DNA of 64,000 bases from Gammaproteobacteria bacterium (GTDB lineage Bacteria; Pseudomonadota; Gammaproteobacteria; Ga0077554; Ga007554): the NCBI GenBank assembly GCA_040183005.1, contig JAMPIW010000007.1, positions 1,826,001 to 1,890,000 of the forward strand. The letters are read 5' to 3'. The notes below the pieces were generated by a model, which saw nothing but the letters and a program-made list of their open reading frames with translations, had not been told where the DNA came from and did not search any database. This document shows, piece by piece, positions 35,638-44,467 of the stretch. The translations under genes and the position numbers were made by a program. The first letter of the stretch is position 1. Each line of letters begins with the position of its first letter.

Positions 35638-36492
35638 ATGGTAAAAATCCTTGCAGCGCTGATCCTCACCCTCTCCGCCGGGCTGGCGCTTGCCACAGAC
35701 AGCGGCAGGGAAAAACGCCTGGGCGAAATGCTCAGCGCCAGCGCAACCCTGACAGGAGAGGCGGTTTGGCTGGACGCCGGGGCAGACAAATTCCTCGGCC
35801 TGTACACCGCGCAGACCACCAGGACACTGCAAGGCGGGGCGATTATCCTGCACGATACGGGGATGAATCCCGATTGGCCCGCCGTCATCGCGCCACTGCG
35901 CCGCGAACTCCCCAAACGTGGCTGGTCCACGCTTGCAGTGCAATTACCGCTGCCTGGCGAGGCCAAGGAAGATAATAGCGCACTACTCGACCAAATCCCG
36001 GCGCGGATCAAAGCGGCAATCGCATTTCTGCACACCAAAGATATAACGCGGATCGTACTGATCGGCCACGGCCAGGGCGCCACGCTGGGCGCAACCTTTC
36101 TCGCCAACGACCCTCAATCCGGCATCGGCGCGCTGATAGGCATTGGCATGAGCGCCGAAAAAAACCAGGAGCCACGGCTATACCTCCCCACAGCACTGGA
36201 AAAGATCTCCCTCCCGATCCTCGATATCTACGGCAGCAGGGATGAGGACAGCAGCCGCACCAGGGCCGAGCGCCGCAACGCTGCCGTCAAGGCCAGTGCA
36301 AGCACCCCCCCTCAACAGACAGGAGCCCCTCCCAAGCGCCCCGGAAACGCCTTACAATACCGGCAAATTGAAATTCCCGGCACGGATCACCTTTTTACCG
36401 CATCCGATATCATCCTGGTCAAACGCATCACCGGCTGGCTGAAAAAATACGCCGCCACGGCGCCATCATCAACACAACCCGCAAAACCCTAA
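35638..36492 (+). CDS. DUF3530 family periplasmic alpha/beta-hydrolase-like protein
   Basis: A 284-residue exported protein. Signal peptide about 1-20 (ends LALAT). The body has an alpha/beta-hydrolase fold: GAIILHDTGMNPDW, GWSTLAVQLPLPG, and the nucleophile-elbow-like GHGQGATLG where serine is replaced by glutamine (G-H-G-Q-G). Loss of the serine suggests it is not a classical esterase. A low-complexity proline/threonine stretch (about 222-240) precedes the last helix. DUF3530 proteins have no known role. It is 9 bp upstream of the membrane protein gene, so they probably form a two-gene operon. Confidence 0.83.
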   Translation: MVKILAALILTLSAGLALATDSGREKRLGEMLSASATLTGEAVWLDAGADKFLGLYTAQTTRTLQGGAIILHDTGMNPDWPAVIAPLRRELPKRGWSTLAVQLPLPGEAKEDNSALLDQIPARIKAAIAFLHTKDITRIVLIGHGQGATLGATFLANDPQSGIGALIGIGMSAEKNQEPRLYLPTALEKISLPILDIYGSRDEDSSRTRAERRNAAVKASASTPPQQTGAPPKRPGNALQYRQIEIPGTDHLFTASDIILVKRITGWLKKYAATAPSSTQPAKP

Positions 36493-36501
36493 GGAATCGT
36501 C

Positions 36502-36957
36502 ATGCTCATCGCCCTGCCTCTGCACTTGCTCGCCGCCATCATCTGGGTCGGCGGAATGTTCTTTGCCTACATGGCGCTGCGCCCCGTCGCAGCGACGTTA
36601 CTGGAACCACCCCAGCGACTACCCCTGTGGTCACAAACCTTCGGGCGCTTCTTCCCCTGGGTATGGAGTGCAATCGTGCTGCTGCCCGCGACAGGGCTGT
36701 GGATGATCTTTATGGAGTTCGGCGGGATGAAAAACAGCGGCGGACACATACACCTGATGCTGACGGTGGGCACAGTGATGATTCTACTGTTCCTGCACGT
36801 GTTCTTCGTGCCCTACCGGAGAATGAACGCAGCCATTGCGCGCGCGGAGCTTGCTGCGGCGGGTAAATATTTGGGGCAGATACGCCGCATCATAGGCATC
36901 AATCTGATACTGGGGCTAATTACAGCGGTTGTCGCCAGTGCAGGGCGTTTTTTGTAA
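36502..36957 (+). CDS. CopD/DUF2269-like four-helix membrane protein
   Basis: A 151-residue inner-membrane protein with four predicted helices (about 3-25, 48-72, 80-102, 128-150). Histidines occur near helix starts (LHLLAAIIWVGGMFF, HIHLMLTVG, LHVFFVPY). The IWVGGMFF motif and layout match the CopD domain family, which includes copper-resistance and heme-binding proteins such as HemJ. It could bind heme or copper; the sequence does not decide. AAGGAA precedes the ATG. Probably co-transcribed with the DUF3530 gene. Confidence 0.82.
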   Translation: MLIALPLHLLAAIIWVGGMFFAYMALRPVAATLLEPPQRLPLWSQTFGRFFPWVWSAIVLLPATGLWMIFMEFGGMKNSGGHIHLMLTVGTVMILLFLHVFFVPYRRMNAAIARAELAAAGKYLGQIRRIIGINLILGLITAVVASAGRFL

Positions 36958-37013
36958 AAGAAAGGGAACGACTGCGCGCCCTAATTCCTTCTTCAACTCA
37001 AAGGCAGACACCC

Positions 37014-37050
37014 CCCTCTCCCGCAAGGCGGGAGAGGGCTGGGGTGAGGG
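37014..37050. repeat. CCCTCTCCC-type palindromic repeat
   Basis: An 11-bp perfect stem CCCTCTCCCGC (37014-37024) and GCGGGAGAGGG (37028-37038), followed by CTGGGGTGAGGG. This CCCTCTCCC...GGGAGAGGGCTGGGGTGAGGG layout is a common dispersed intergenic repeat in proteobacteria. It lies between convergent genes and could also help termination. Confidence 0.7.
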
Positions 37051-37101
37051 TAGGGGAAAATGCCAACCGAACTCTGAGGCCTCCCCAGCCCGTCATCATC
37101 T

Positions 37102-39522
37102 TTATGCCTTACAACTCACACGGCGCCTATACCCCAGCCACACACCAAACATCCCCAACACAGCCAAAGGTATCATCCCAAAAGCACCACCACCGCCACC
37201 AGCAGCAGCGCCCGGTGTCGAACTATTCGGGATGGGTTCAAGAGCCGCCGAAACGGTAAGGGCAGCACTGTTATTGTCCGGCACAAAATCGACAACAGCT
37301 GTAGATGCTGATGAAACCGTAGCCGTGCTTTTTAGACTCGCCGCACCGCGGGGAGGAGTGACGACCACATACACAACAATAACGTCACCCTTTTTCAACA
37401 CCTTATCGTATGTGCAAGTGACAGCACTGCCCGACTGCTGACACGTAGCCCCCTGGGGACTATTCGACGTAGCCATAACGACACCCGCATCCAGCGTTTG
37501 AGTGATTCTCACACCAGAAGCATCACCGGGGCCATTGTTGGTGACCGTAATGGTGTAATTGACCGGATCAGCGGAACTGGCGGCCTTGAGTGCACGCCCC
37601 GTCGCTGCGCTGGTGGTCAGGATAATCTGTAAATCAGTGATCGCGGCCGGAGTGGAGTTTATCTCTACCGCCCCGATGTCGCAGCCACTTGTTGTATAGG
37701 GTCGAACATGCAAGCGTTGGTCCACGCCTGGCGTAGGACATGCGCCCGTTGGTATGGCATCAACCGCAGGACCGACCGCAGGGACATGCACCCACCGCGG
37801 CAAAGTGATACCGCCCGGAAGGGTAATAGGCCCACCGCCCGCAGTGCTCCCCACATCGGTAAGCACCCCCAGCAAGGCATTGGCATTGGGCGGCAGGTCG
37901 TTCGCTGCAACCAGCTTGCACGTGCTGCCATTATCGATGTTGTAACCCTTGCTGGTAGTTGTGAAAGGCTTGGGTGCCGTGAATTGGGTAGCGTTAGTTA
38001 TGTCATCAACGAAACTCCCGGAGAAACAGTTCCCGACGGCGGCGGCGGGGCTAACGAGGCCGGCGATGATGCTGCTTTGAAACACGGTAGCATCGTTTGA
38101 TGACACATCCGGATCTATGAACACTTCATTGCCAAGGGCATATTTCAGCCCGTCGGCACTCGCGGTAACACCAGCACCGGCGCGGTTATTACTCAAAGTA
38201 ACGTGCGCGAGCTCGGCCCGCGAGCCGTTAAAGAGGCCGCCACCCGCACGAAAGGCTCTATTTCCACTCAGCGTAGAATGTTTTACCGTCAGCGTACTAA
38301 AGCCGGAATTATGTATGCCGCCGCCATCCCCGATCAGTATGAATGAGCCAGAACCCACTATGTTATTCGTAATGGAGCTGTATAGAATGCTCATCGTACT
38401 AAAGTTATCGATGCCGCCACCCCAAAGCTGGGCCGTGTTGCGACTGATGTCGCTGGACACGATGATGACCACGCCCTCCGTGGCGATGGCATCGTTGTAG
38501 ATGCCAGCACCTTGCGTGGCCAGATTGCCGGTTACTGAACTGTCCCGAAGGGTGAGCCTTCCACCTATGTTTGCTATTGCCCCGCCCCTTGAAGAACTCT
38601 GTCCTTGAGTAAAGGGGGTCGCATCCGAGTTACCCCTGAGTATGCTCGCAACAATGGTCAGCGCGCCGCTGTTCAGTATGCCGCTTCCGTATCGAATGGT
38701 GGAATTGTTTTCGACTATGCTGTTCCGGATGGTCATCTCGCCTACATTATAGATTCCCCCTCCGCCATCGCGAAAATTGTTGCCAAAAGAATCAACGGGT
38801 ATCTCGACGATATTGTTTCCGATAGTGCAGTTTTCGATGGTCATCCTGGTTCCGCTGGCGTTATAAATACCTCCACCCGTACCCTGGCTGTCCGGGACAT
38901 TACCGTTCGCCCATTCCGCAATGTTTTGGGATATTTCGCAGTTTTTGAGCGTTACAAACGCACCCGCGTTATAAATGCCGCCTCCGAGACTGCCCCCACC
39001 AGAAGACACATACGCATACCCCTTCTCGATGGCTACACCATCAATGGTGACGTTATTACGTCCGATAAGATGAAATACCCGATCAACCGTACCCCTGAGG
39101 GCAGTAGAAACGATTCCCGTCCCTTGTTGAGCAATACGCGTCACCGCAGCCCCCGCGCCCAGGATAGTCAGATCATCTGTACCCGTGACATCAAGGTCAC
39201 CGCTGGCCGCCGCGTTTTCATTTTTACCTGCAAGGGTTAGTGTGTAGGTTCCCGCTGGCAGGTTGATTGTATCCGCCCCCGCCAACGCATTGGCTTCCTG
39301 GATGGCAGCGCGCAGGCTACAGACACCCGCGCTGGTCGCGCACGTTCCGTCGCCTGGAGTAGCATCGACGGCATCAGCAGTACTGGTGACTGGGAAAGTA
39401 GCAGCTTGTAATGAGGGGGCAGCGAATAACCCTGAAGCCAGGGTTATCAGGAACAGCGGATATCGGATCGGGCGAAAAAAACCAAGACCTGCACCAATCC
39501 CTTGACTTTTTCTTTGAAACAT
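37102..39522 (-). CDS. Secreted CSLREA / parallel-beta-helix protein 1 with GlyGly-type C-terminal anchor
   Basis: An 806-residue exported protein. Signal peptide (about 15-42, ends LQAATF), then a CSLREA-type segment (TSTADAVDATPGDGTCATSAGVCSLRAAIQEANA). Next are many right-handed beta-helix repeats with GGGIYN and NSTI-like rungs, a choice-of-anchor-like region with DIGAVEI, and a DUF11-like domain (ITVTNNGPGDASGVRITQTL). The C-terminus GGGGGAFGMIPLAVLGMF plus YRRR resembles GlyGly-CTERM sorting tails cut by rhombosortase. AGGTGA fixes ATG 39522. It is a tandem paralogue of the next gene. A surface or exported adhesin-like role is inferred. Confidence 0.85.
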   Translation of the reverse strand: MFQRKSQGIGAGLGFFRPIRYPLFLITLASGLFAAPSLQAATFPVTSTADAVDATPGDGTCATSAGVCSLRAAIQEANALAGADTINLPAGTYTLTLAGKNENAAASGDLDVTGTDDLTILGAGAAVTRIAQQGTGIVSTALRGTVDRVFHLIGRNNVTIDGVAIEKGYAYVSSGGGSLGGGIYNAGAFVTLKNCEISQNIAEWANGNVPDSQGTGGGIYNASGTRMTIENCTIGNNIVEIPVDSFGNNFRDGGGGIYNVGEMTIRNSIVENNSTIRYGSGILNSGALTIVASILRGNSDATPFTQGQSSSRGGAIANIGGRLTLRDSSVTGNLATQGAGIYNDAIATEGVVIIVSSDISRNTAQLWGGGIDNFSTMSILYSSITNNIVGSGSFILIGDGGGIHNSGFSTLTVKHSTLSGNRAFRAGGGLFNGSRAELAHVTLSNNRAGAGVTASADGLKYALGNEVFIDPDVSSNDATVFQSSIIAGLVSPAAAVGNCFSGSFVDDITNATQFTAPKPFTTTSKGYNIDNGSTCKLVAANDLPPNANALLGVLTDVGSTAGGGPITLPGGITLPRWVHVPAVGPAVDAIPTGACPTPGVDQRLHVRPYTTSGCDIGAVEINSTPAAITDLQIILTTSAATGRALKAASSADPVNYTITVTNNGPGDASGVRITQTLDAGVVMATSNSPQGATCQQSGSAVTCTYDKVLKKGDVIVVYVVVTPPRGAASLKSTATVSSASTAVVDFVPDNNSAALTVSAALEPIPNSSTPGAAAGGGGGAFGMIPLAVLGMFGVWLGYRRRVSCKA

Positions 39523-39637
39523 AATTTGGTCACCTATATCCGTGGCGATGGGAAAGCAAAGTGTCCCTTGACAGTAAAAGGGCAAGAGGGCGAACGATCA
39601 CATAAACGGCCACTTCTGCGTCTTTTCCCTGGTTGAT

Positions 39638-39667
39638 TCTATAGCATGTTTTTTATAATAAAGTCAA
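39638..39667 (-). promoter_or_regulatory. Promoter of CSLREA paralogue 1
   Basis: On the minus strand: -35 TTGACT (39667-39662), an 18-bp spacer ending GC, and -10 TATAGA (39643-39638). It gives a leader of about 110 nt. The same layout occurs upstream of paralogue 2. The rest of the 39523-39966 gap is AT-rich with no gene, apart from the terminator at 39905. Confidence 0.6.
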
Positions 39668-39904
39668 GCCAAGGGGGCCGCTCAAATATACAAAAAAGTC
39701 GCTCAACCTCCAGAATAAACGAATAAAAACAAATGATTAAAACAATAGAATAGCAGGCGCAGAAAAGAAGCAAGGCCGCCTCATGCTGCCAACCTCGGGG
39801 GAAAGTATCATTAGAGAAAAACGAACACCGTCTTATTGAAAAGCAGGCAGAGGGGGAGTTACTGAAAGCACGTCACACTGCACACGCCGCCTTAGAGGGC
39901 TGTC

Positions 39905-39936
39905 AAAAAAACGCAGGGTGGTCGTGCCACCCTGCG
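39905..39936 (-). terminator. Rho-independent terminator of CSLREA paralogue 2
   Basis: A 10-bp stem CGCAGGGTGG (39912-39921) with CCACCCTGCG (39927-39936), 5-base loop, followed on the minus strand by seven T residues (39911-39905). It lies 30 bp past the stop codon. Confidence 0.9.
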
Positions 39937-39966
39937 CATTTCAATTCACCACCCCGACAGGCCAAC

Positions 39967-42510
39967 TTACATTACACGTGCCGCACTACGCCTATAGCCT
40001 CGCCATGCGCCAAAAAGACCCAGCAACGTCAAAGGCAACACCCCAAAAGCACCGCCACCGCCAGTTGAAAAACCGCCCGGCCCAACACTGTTAGGGAAGG
40101 GGTCAGTAATCGCCACGGAGCGCGCAACAGTCACTCTATCGTTGCTGCTTATTGGATCGATGGTGACACCGGAATCCGGGAATGAAACCGTAACCGTGCT
40201 GTTGAGATCCTTCCGGTTAAGATCCGATGGACTGACGGTCATATAGGCATCGAAAGACTTGTCCGACGCCAGCCCACCAGCGTACTCGCAAGTGACTGTC
40301 TTACTATCGAACTGCTTGCAGACTACATTCTGGGGGCCGTACGACCCAAGCGCAACATCGGCATCGAAGACCTGAGTGACGGTAATTAACGCGCTTACAT
40401 CCATAGGACCATTGTTCGTTACCGTGACTGCATAGCTCATGCTCGCCGCAGAATTGAAGGCAGCCTTGAGAGAGGCATTGGCACGGGTAGCGAAACTCAC
40501 CGCAACCTGCAAATCCGCAATCGACGCTGCAACAGATGCCATTTCCACAGAGCCCATATCACATAGGAGACTGGTCGTGCCAGGCCGGACATACAGGCGC
40601 TGATCCACGCCGGGCTTGGGGCAGGCGCTATTGGGGATGGCGTTGATTGCCGGGCTGCCGGTATTGAGCATATACATCCACTGGGGCACTTTGCTGACGC
40701 CGGAGAGGTAAGCGGGAAGCGCGGCACCACTGCCGAAATCGGCGAGCGTCGCAAGCTGTGGATTGGTGTTGATCTTGTCATTTTTGGTCGTATCCAGCCC
40801 ACAGGTATTGCTGCTGTCGATGTTGTAACCGTTCGATTTAGACGGGAAGGGCAAGGTGGGCGCGGCAAGCAGGGCGGGATCGAAACCGGCGGTAGCAGGC
40901 TTGCCTGCCAGGCAGTTTCCGGCAGGGCTGGCGCCGCCCGCGATGATCGTATGTTCGAAAATAGTGGCTACATTATTCGATACAGCCAAGGCATTAATAA
41001 ACACCTCATTACCCAGGACGTAAGTACCGGAGCTACCACCACCGGAACCACCGCCACCGAAACCACCGCCACCGAAACCACCACCGCCGAAACCACCACT
41101 ACCACAGAAACCAATACAGTCATCGGCGGTGGGATCGACGGGGCCACTCCCCGCCTTGTTATTGGCGAGGGTTACATGCAGCAGCCTCGCTTTGGCGCCA
41201 TTGAACAGTCCGCCGCCCGCGCGGTTGGCAGAGTTACTGCTGATCGTGGAATGTGCGACCAACAGATCACCTACACCCATGCTCCGGATACCGGCACCAT
41301 CACCCAGGAGAGGGCCGCCGAAACTACCCCCAAAACCGGAGCCACTACTATCACCAGCAAACCCGGCGGTATTCTTGTAGATTGCGCTATAGCTGATACG
41401 CATCACGCCCCAGTTGTCGATCCCACCGCCCCACTGTTCTGCCGAGTTGGAAGACACGGTACTGGAGATAATGTTGAATTCAGGCACGTTCGCGCCAATT
41501 TGCAAATTAAGGATACCGCCCCCCTCAATTGATCTATTACCGGTAACCAAGCTGTCCCTGAGCGTGACAATGCCGCCGTCATTGGCAATCCCCCCGCCCA
41601 TTCCGAACGGGCCAGTGTTCCGGCTGCTTGATTGATTGCTGCTGCCAGCAGGCCCTACGTTGTTGCTCACGATGCTTTTGGTGATAGCCAGCGTCCCTTC
41701 ATTGAGTATGCCGGCCCCGTTCCTGTACGTCGTATTGTTGTCCACAACAGTGCTGAGGATGGTCATATCACCGCCATTGAAGACGCCCCCGCCACCGTTA
41801 AACCCCGGCTCAGAAGAGTCCCCGCTTATCGGTGTGCTATTACTTTTAATAGTGCAGCTATTGATGGTCATCTTGGCGCCGGGAGCGTTGTAAACACCAC
41901 CACCCTGGCCGCCTGACCGAGCGCTATTCGACCATGCCGAGGCGTTCCCAGTTATCTGGCAGTTTGAGAGCGTAACCCAGGCTGTTTCATTGAAAATACC
42001 GCCGCCATAGCCTTTTACGCCGCTCGCGTAGCCCCTTTCTATCGACACATTGCTAATGGTGACGTTATTCTTGCCGATGAAGTGGAACACCCGGTCTATA
42101 CCTGGAGAAGAAGACCCTCCCAGAATACGCGTGGTGGATGAACTGACACCCTGGATGGTCAAATCCCCCCCTCCGGTGACATCGAGATCGCCTTTGGCAG
42201 CGCTGTTTTCGCCTGTGCCGGTTATGCTGAGTGTATACGTCGTCCCTTGCAGCGTGATGGTATCCGCCCCCAGCGAGGCATTAGCCTCCATAATCGCGGC
42301 ACGCAGGGTGCATACGCCGGTGGACGTGGCGCATGCGCCATTGCCCGGATTGGCATCGACTGCATCGGACGTGTTATTGACAGCGAAAATAGCAGCGTGC
42401 GATGGAAAATTGATCAATAGGCCTAAAGCCAGGGGGGCGAACAGCCGATACCTGATAGTGCGGAAAGAGGTTGAACATGCCCCGGCGACTTTATTTTTTA
42501 CTATCAACAT
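39967..42510 (-). CDS. Secreted CSLREA / parallel-beta-helix protein 2 with glycine-rich hinge
   Basis: An 847-residue paralogue of the preceding protein: signal peptide (ends PSHAAIF), CSLREA-like NNTSDAVDANPGNGACATSTGVCTLRAAIMEANA, beta-helix rungs (GGGIFNETAWVTLSNCQI), an anchor-like region (LLCDMGSVEM), a DUF11-like domain (VTVTNNGPMDVSALITVT) and a C-terminal tail GGGAFGVLPLTLLGLFGAW plus YRRS. It differs by a glycine-rich insertion of tandem GGGGF units (about residues 480-505), near a pair of cysteines (CIGFCG). The tail again resembles GlyGly-CTERM. It has its own promoter and terminator, so the two paralogues are separate transcription units. Confidence 0.85.
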   Translation of the reverse strand: MLIVKNKVAGACSTSFRTIRYRLFAPLALGLLINFPSHAAIFAVNNTSDAVDANPGNGACATSTGVCTLRAAIMEANASLGADTITLQGTTYTLSITGTGENSAAKGDLDVTGGGDLTIQGVSSSTTRILGGSSSPGIDRVFHFIGKNNVTISNVSIERGYASGVKGYGGGIFNETAWVTLSNCQITGNASAWSNSARSGGQGGGVYNAPGAKMTINSCTIKSNSTPISGDSSEPGFNGGGGVFNGGDMTILSTVVDNNTTYRNGAGILNEGTLAITKSIVSNNVGPAGSSNQSSSRNTGPFGMGGGIANDGGIVTLRDSLVTGNRSIEGGGILNLQIGANVPEFNIISSTVSSNSAEQWGGGIDNWGVMRISYSAIYKNTAGFAGDSSGSGFGGSFGGPLLGDGAGIRSMGVGDLLVAHSTISSNSANRAGGGLFNGAKARLLHVTLANNKAGSGPVDPTADDCIGFCGSGGFGGGGFGGGGFGGGGSGGGSSGTYVLGNEVFINALAVSNNVATIFEHTIIAGGASPAGNCLAGKPATAGFDPALLAAPTLPFPSKSNGYNIDSSNTCGLDTTKNDKINTNPQLATLADFGSGAALPAYLSGVSKVPQWMYMLNTGSPAINAIPNSACPKPGVDQRLYVRPGTTSLLCDMGSVEMASVAASIADLQVAVSFATRANASLKAAFNSAASMSYAVTVTNNGPMDVSALITVTQVFDADVALGSYGPQNVVCKQFDSKTVTCEYAGGLASDKSFDAYMTVSPSDLNRKDLNSTVTVSFPDSGVTIDPISSNDRVTVARSVAITDPFPNSVGPGGFSTGGGGAFGVLPLTLLGLFGAWRGYRRSAARVM

Positions 42511-42631
42511 ATAACCACCCTCTTATCACAATAGGGAAAGCCGCCGATCCTTTGCAGCAAAACACCAGGCTTGACACGCTGAAACATAGACTGTCTAGAA
42601 TTTGGCTCTATTTTTGCTTATTACGAGCCTA

Positions 42632-42661
42632 CATATAGCAAAAAACCCAGCACTTAGTCAA
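42632..42661 (-). promoter_or_regulatory. Promoter of CSLREA paralogue 2
   Basis: On the minus strand: -35 TTGACT (42661-42656), an 18-bp spacer ending GC, and -10 TATATG (42637-42632), giving a leader of about 115 nt. It matches the paralogue 1 promoter in both hexamers and spacing. The 42511-42846 gap holds this promoter, the leader and the complex III terminator. Confidence 0.6.
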
Positions 42662-42780
42662 GGTGGAATAGGTCTAGACACTGATAGTCATAGAATTTAT
42701 ATACACAAAAAAAAGCCAGACCAAGAAGCAAAGTCATACAGTTTTGCTTTATGCAAGTTGAATTTCAGGAGAGCATTTAT

Positions 42781-42818
42781 AAAAAAACCGCTGGCCCCAC
42801 GTTTTATGGGGTCAGCGG
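42781..42818 (-). terminator. Terminator of the alternative complex III operon
   Basis: A 12-bp stem with one mismatch, CCGCTGGCCCCA (42788-42799) with TGGGGTCAGCGG (42807-42818), followed on the minus strand by a run of seven T residues (42787-42781). It lies 29 bp past the actF stop codon. A T-rich stretch on the plus side may make it bidirectional. Confidence 0.88.
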
Positions 42819-42846
42819 TACATTTTTTCCAGCAAATAGCTAGAAG

Positions 42847-43878
42847 CTAGGCTTTAATCAATCCGTACCTGGTCAGCGACCACCTTACCGCAAACCACGC
42901 CACGCCGAAGATGGCTATGGTTACACCGATACCAAATGCTGAGGTCATCGGCATGGTGTAGTACTGAGGATCCACCGATCCCGCGATCCAGGTATAACGT
43001 TCAATCCAGGTGCCAAGCCAGATCGATGTAGCCACCATCACGATCACATACGGATTGTGACGGTTTGGTGTAATCGCCAGGGTGGTAAACGGAATGATGA
43101 ACTTCATGGTCAGGAACGTCCACCACAGCGGACCAAAGCCCTGGTACATCATGTTCCTGTAGCGCGTCACATCGTCAGGCAGGCGCCCGTACCACATAAT
43201 CAGGAACTGGGTGAAGTACAGGTAGGTAAACAGGATGGTAAAGGCCAGCATGAACTGCGCCATATAATTGAAGATATGGGGTTCGAACGGCTTGGTCAAC
43301 TTATCCGATCTGTAGAGGAAAAACAGAAAGATCGTGAAGAAGGCCAGGAAGCCATGGAAATTGCTCACGAAATGATAGGCGCCATAGCTCGCACTGTGCC
43401 AGCCGGGCAACATGGTCATTTCAAAGTCCCATGCCACCATCGTTGCATAAAGGAAATATGCGACCGGAATCAGCAGGGCAACATTGCGGAAACGCCGCTG
43501 CGCTGCGTAGGACTCATCGATCTCACTCTGATGCTGATACTTGATGAACAGACCGTACAGGCCCGCCACGATCAGAAAACCGACGATTTGCCGGGTCACC
43601 AGGAAGGTGTAGTTATGCCAACCCGGCAGATGCTGCCCCTCATCGTGGGCGTGTGCCAGCCACTGGAAGGTCGCCTCGCCGTTTGCCAAAAGCACTAGCA
43701 GCAAAACAAACGCAATGGGGAACAGTACTGCCAATGCACAAGCCAGCTTGCGCACCTGAAAGCGCCACTTGCCATTGACCAGGTGAAGGACAGCAGAAAA
43801 TGTCACGCCACCCAGCGCCAGATACAGAATAATCAAAAAGTCTACGGTCAATACTGACCAGCTACCAAAGTTTTCCAT
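42847..43878 (-). CDS. actF: Alternative complex III subunit ActF (NrfD-like quinol-binding)
   Basis: A 343-residue integral membrane protein with about ten helices, NrfD-like. It is the second large membrane subunit of alternative complex III, related to ActC, and carries conserved aromatic/charged loops such as MLPGWHSASYGAYHF and LIMWYGRLPDDVTRY. In known complexes ActC and ActF flank the quinol site and a proposed proton path. It has no cofactor motif. It is the last gene of the operon, 34 bp after actE, followed by a strong terminator. It is somewhat shorter than many ActF proteins. Confidence 0.9.
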   Translation of the reverse strand: MENFGSWSVLTVDFLIILYLALGGVTFSAVLHLVNGKWRFQVRKLACALAVLFPIAFVLLLVLLANGEATFQWLAHAHDEGQHLPGWHNYTFLVTRQIVGFLIVAGLYGLFIKYQHQSEIDESYAAQRRFRNVALLIPVAYFLYATMVAWDFEMTMLPGWHSASYGAYHFVSNFHGFLAFFTIFLFFLYRSDKLTKPFEPHIFNYMAQFMLAFTILFTYLYFTQFLIMWYGRLPDDVTRYRNMMYQGFGPLWWTFLTMKFIIPFTTLAITPNRHNPYVIVMVATSIWLGTWIERYTWIAGSVDPQYYTMPMTSAFGIGVTIAIFGVAWFAVRWSLTRYGLIKA

Positions 43879-43912
43879 TTTGCCCCTCTGGTGTTCGTAT
43901 TTCTATTGCGTT

Positions 43913-44467
43913 TTATTTAGCGGATACAGTTTTCGCAGGCTCGGCCTGTGCATCCTGAACCATTTTATGACGAACATAGTTCACCACATGCCAGCGCTCT
44001 TCCACGGACAGGTCGTTGGAGCCACGCCCATCTTCACGTGCGCTCGGTTTACCATAGGCCGGCATAATCGCGCTGCCAAAGGTAATGGTGCCGAATATCC
44101 ATCCCTCGGTGAGATTCTTCTGGGCATAATCGTCGGTCAGGTTGATAGCACCGATTTTTGCAGTAATCGGGGAATCCGCCTGACCGGTAAGACCATGACA
44201 TGCCGCACAATAAATCCTGAACAGTACTTTCCCCGTCTTTAAGGATTTCTCGGATACCGGGATTGGGTTTACCAGATCCTTCGCCTCATCCCGATTGGCA
44301 ATCGTAGTTGCAATTCCCTGCGTCGGAACTGAGCGCTTGGGGAAAGGCGCCATCGGCCCTTCCTGAGGCTTGATGTTGGGCTGATTCATCATATCCTGCG
44401 ACCACGGCCAGGCAAACGCCGCCGTGGGCACCAGCATCGCAGCTAATAGCGGACCAACAAACCTCAT
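43913..44467 (-). CDS. actE: Alternative complex III subunit ActE (monoheme cytochrome c)
   Basis: A 184-residue exported cytochrome. Signal peptide about 1-19 (AAFA), one heme site C87-A-A-C90-H91 (IYCAACHG), and a likely methionine axial ligand in AIMPAYGK. ActE passes electrons from the ActA hemes toward an oxidase or soluble cytochrome. There is no clear lipobox, so it may be held by the complex rather than lipid-anchored. Its start overlaps actD by 4 bp. Confidence 0.92.
   Translation of the reverse strand: MRFVGPLLAAMLVPTAAFAWPWSQDMMNQPNIKPQEGPMAPFPKRSVPTQGIATTIANRDEAKDLVNPIPVSEKSLKTGKVLFRIYCAACHGLTGQADSPITAKIGAINLTDDYAQKNLTEGWIFGTITFGSAIMPAYGKPSAREDGRGSNDLSVEERWHVVNYVRHKMVQDAQAEPAKTVSAK

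Noticed and set aside
42511..42625. Possible cyclic-di-GMP (GEMM) riboswitch in the leader of CSLREA paralogue 2, because of a GTCAAGCC...GCAAAGG arrangement
   Set aside because: The GGGACGCAAAGCC core and the tetraloop-receptor parts of GEMM are not present; similarity is limited to short A/G-rich words.
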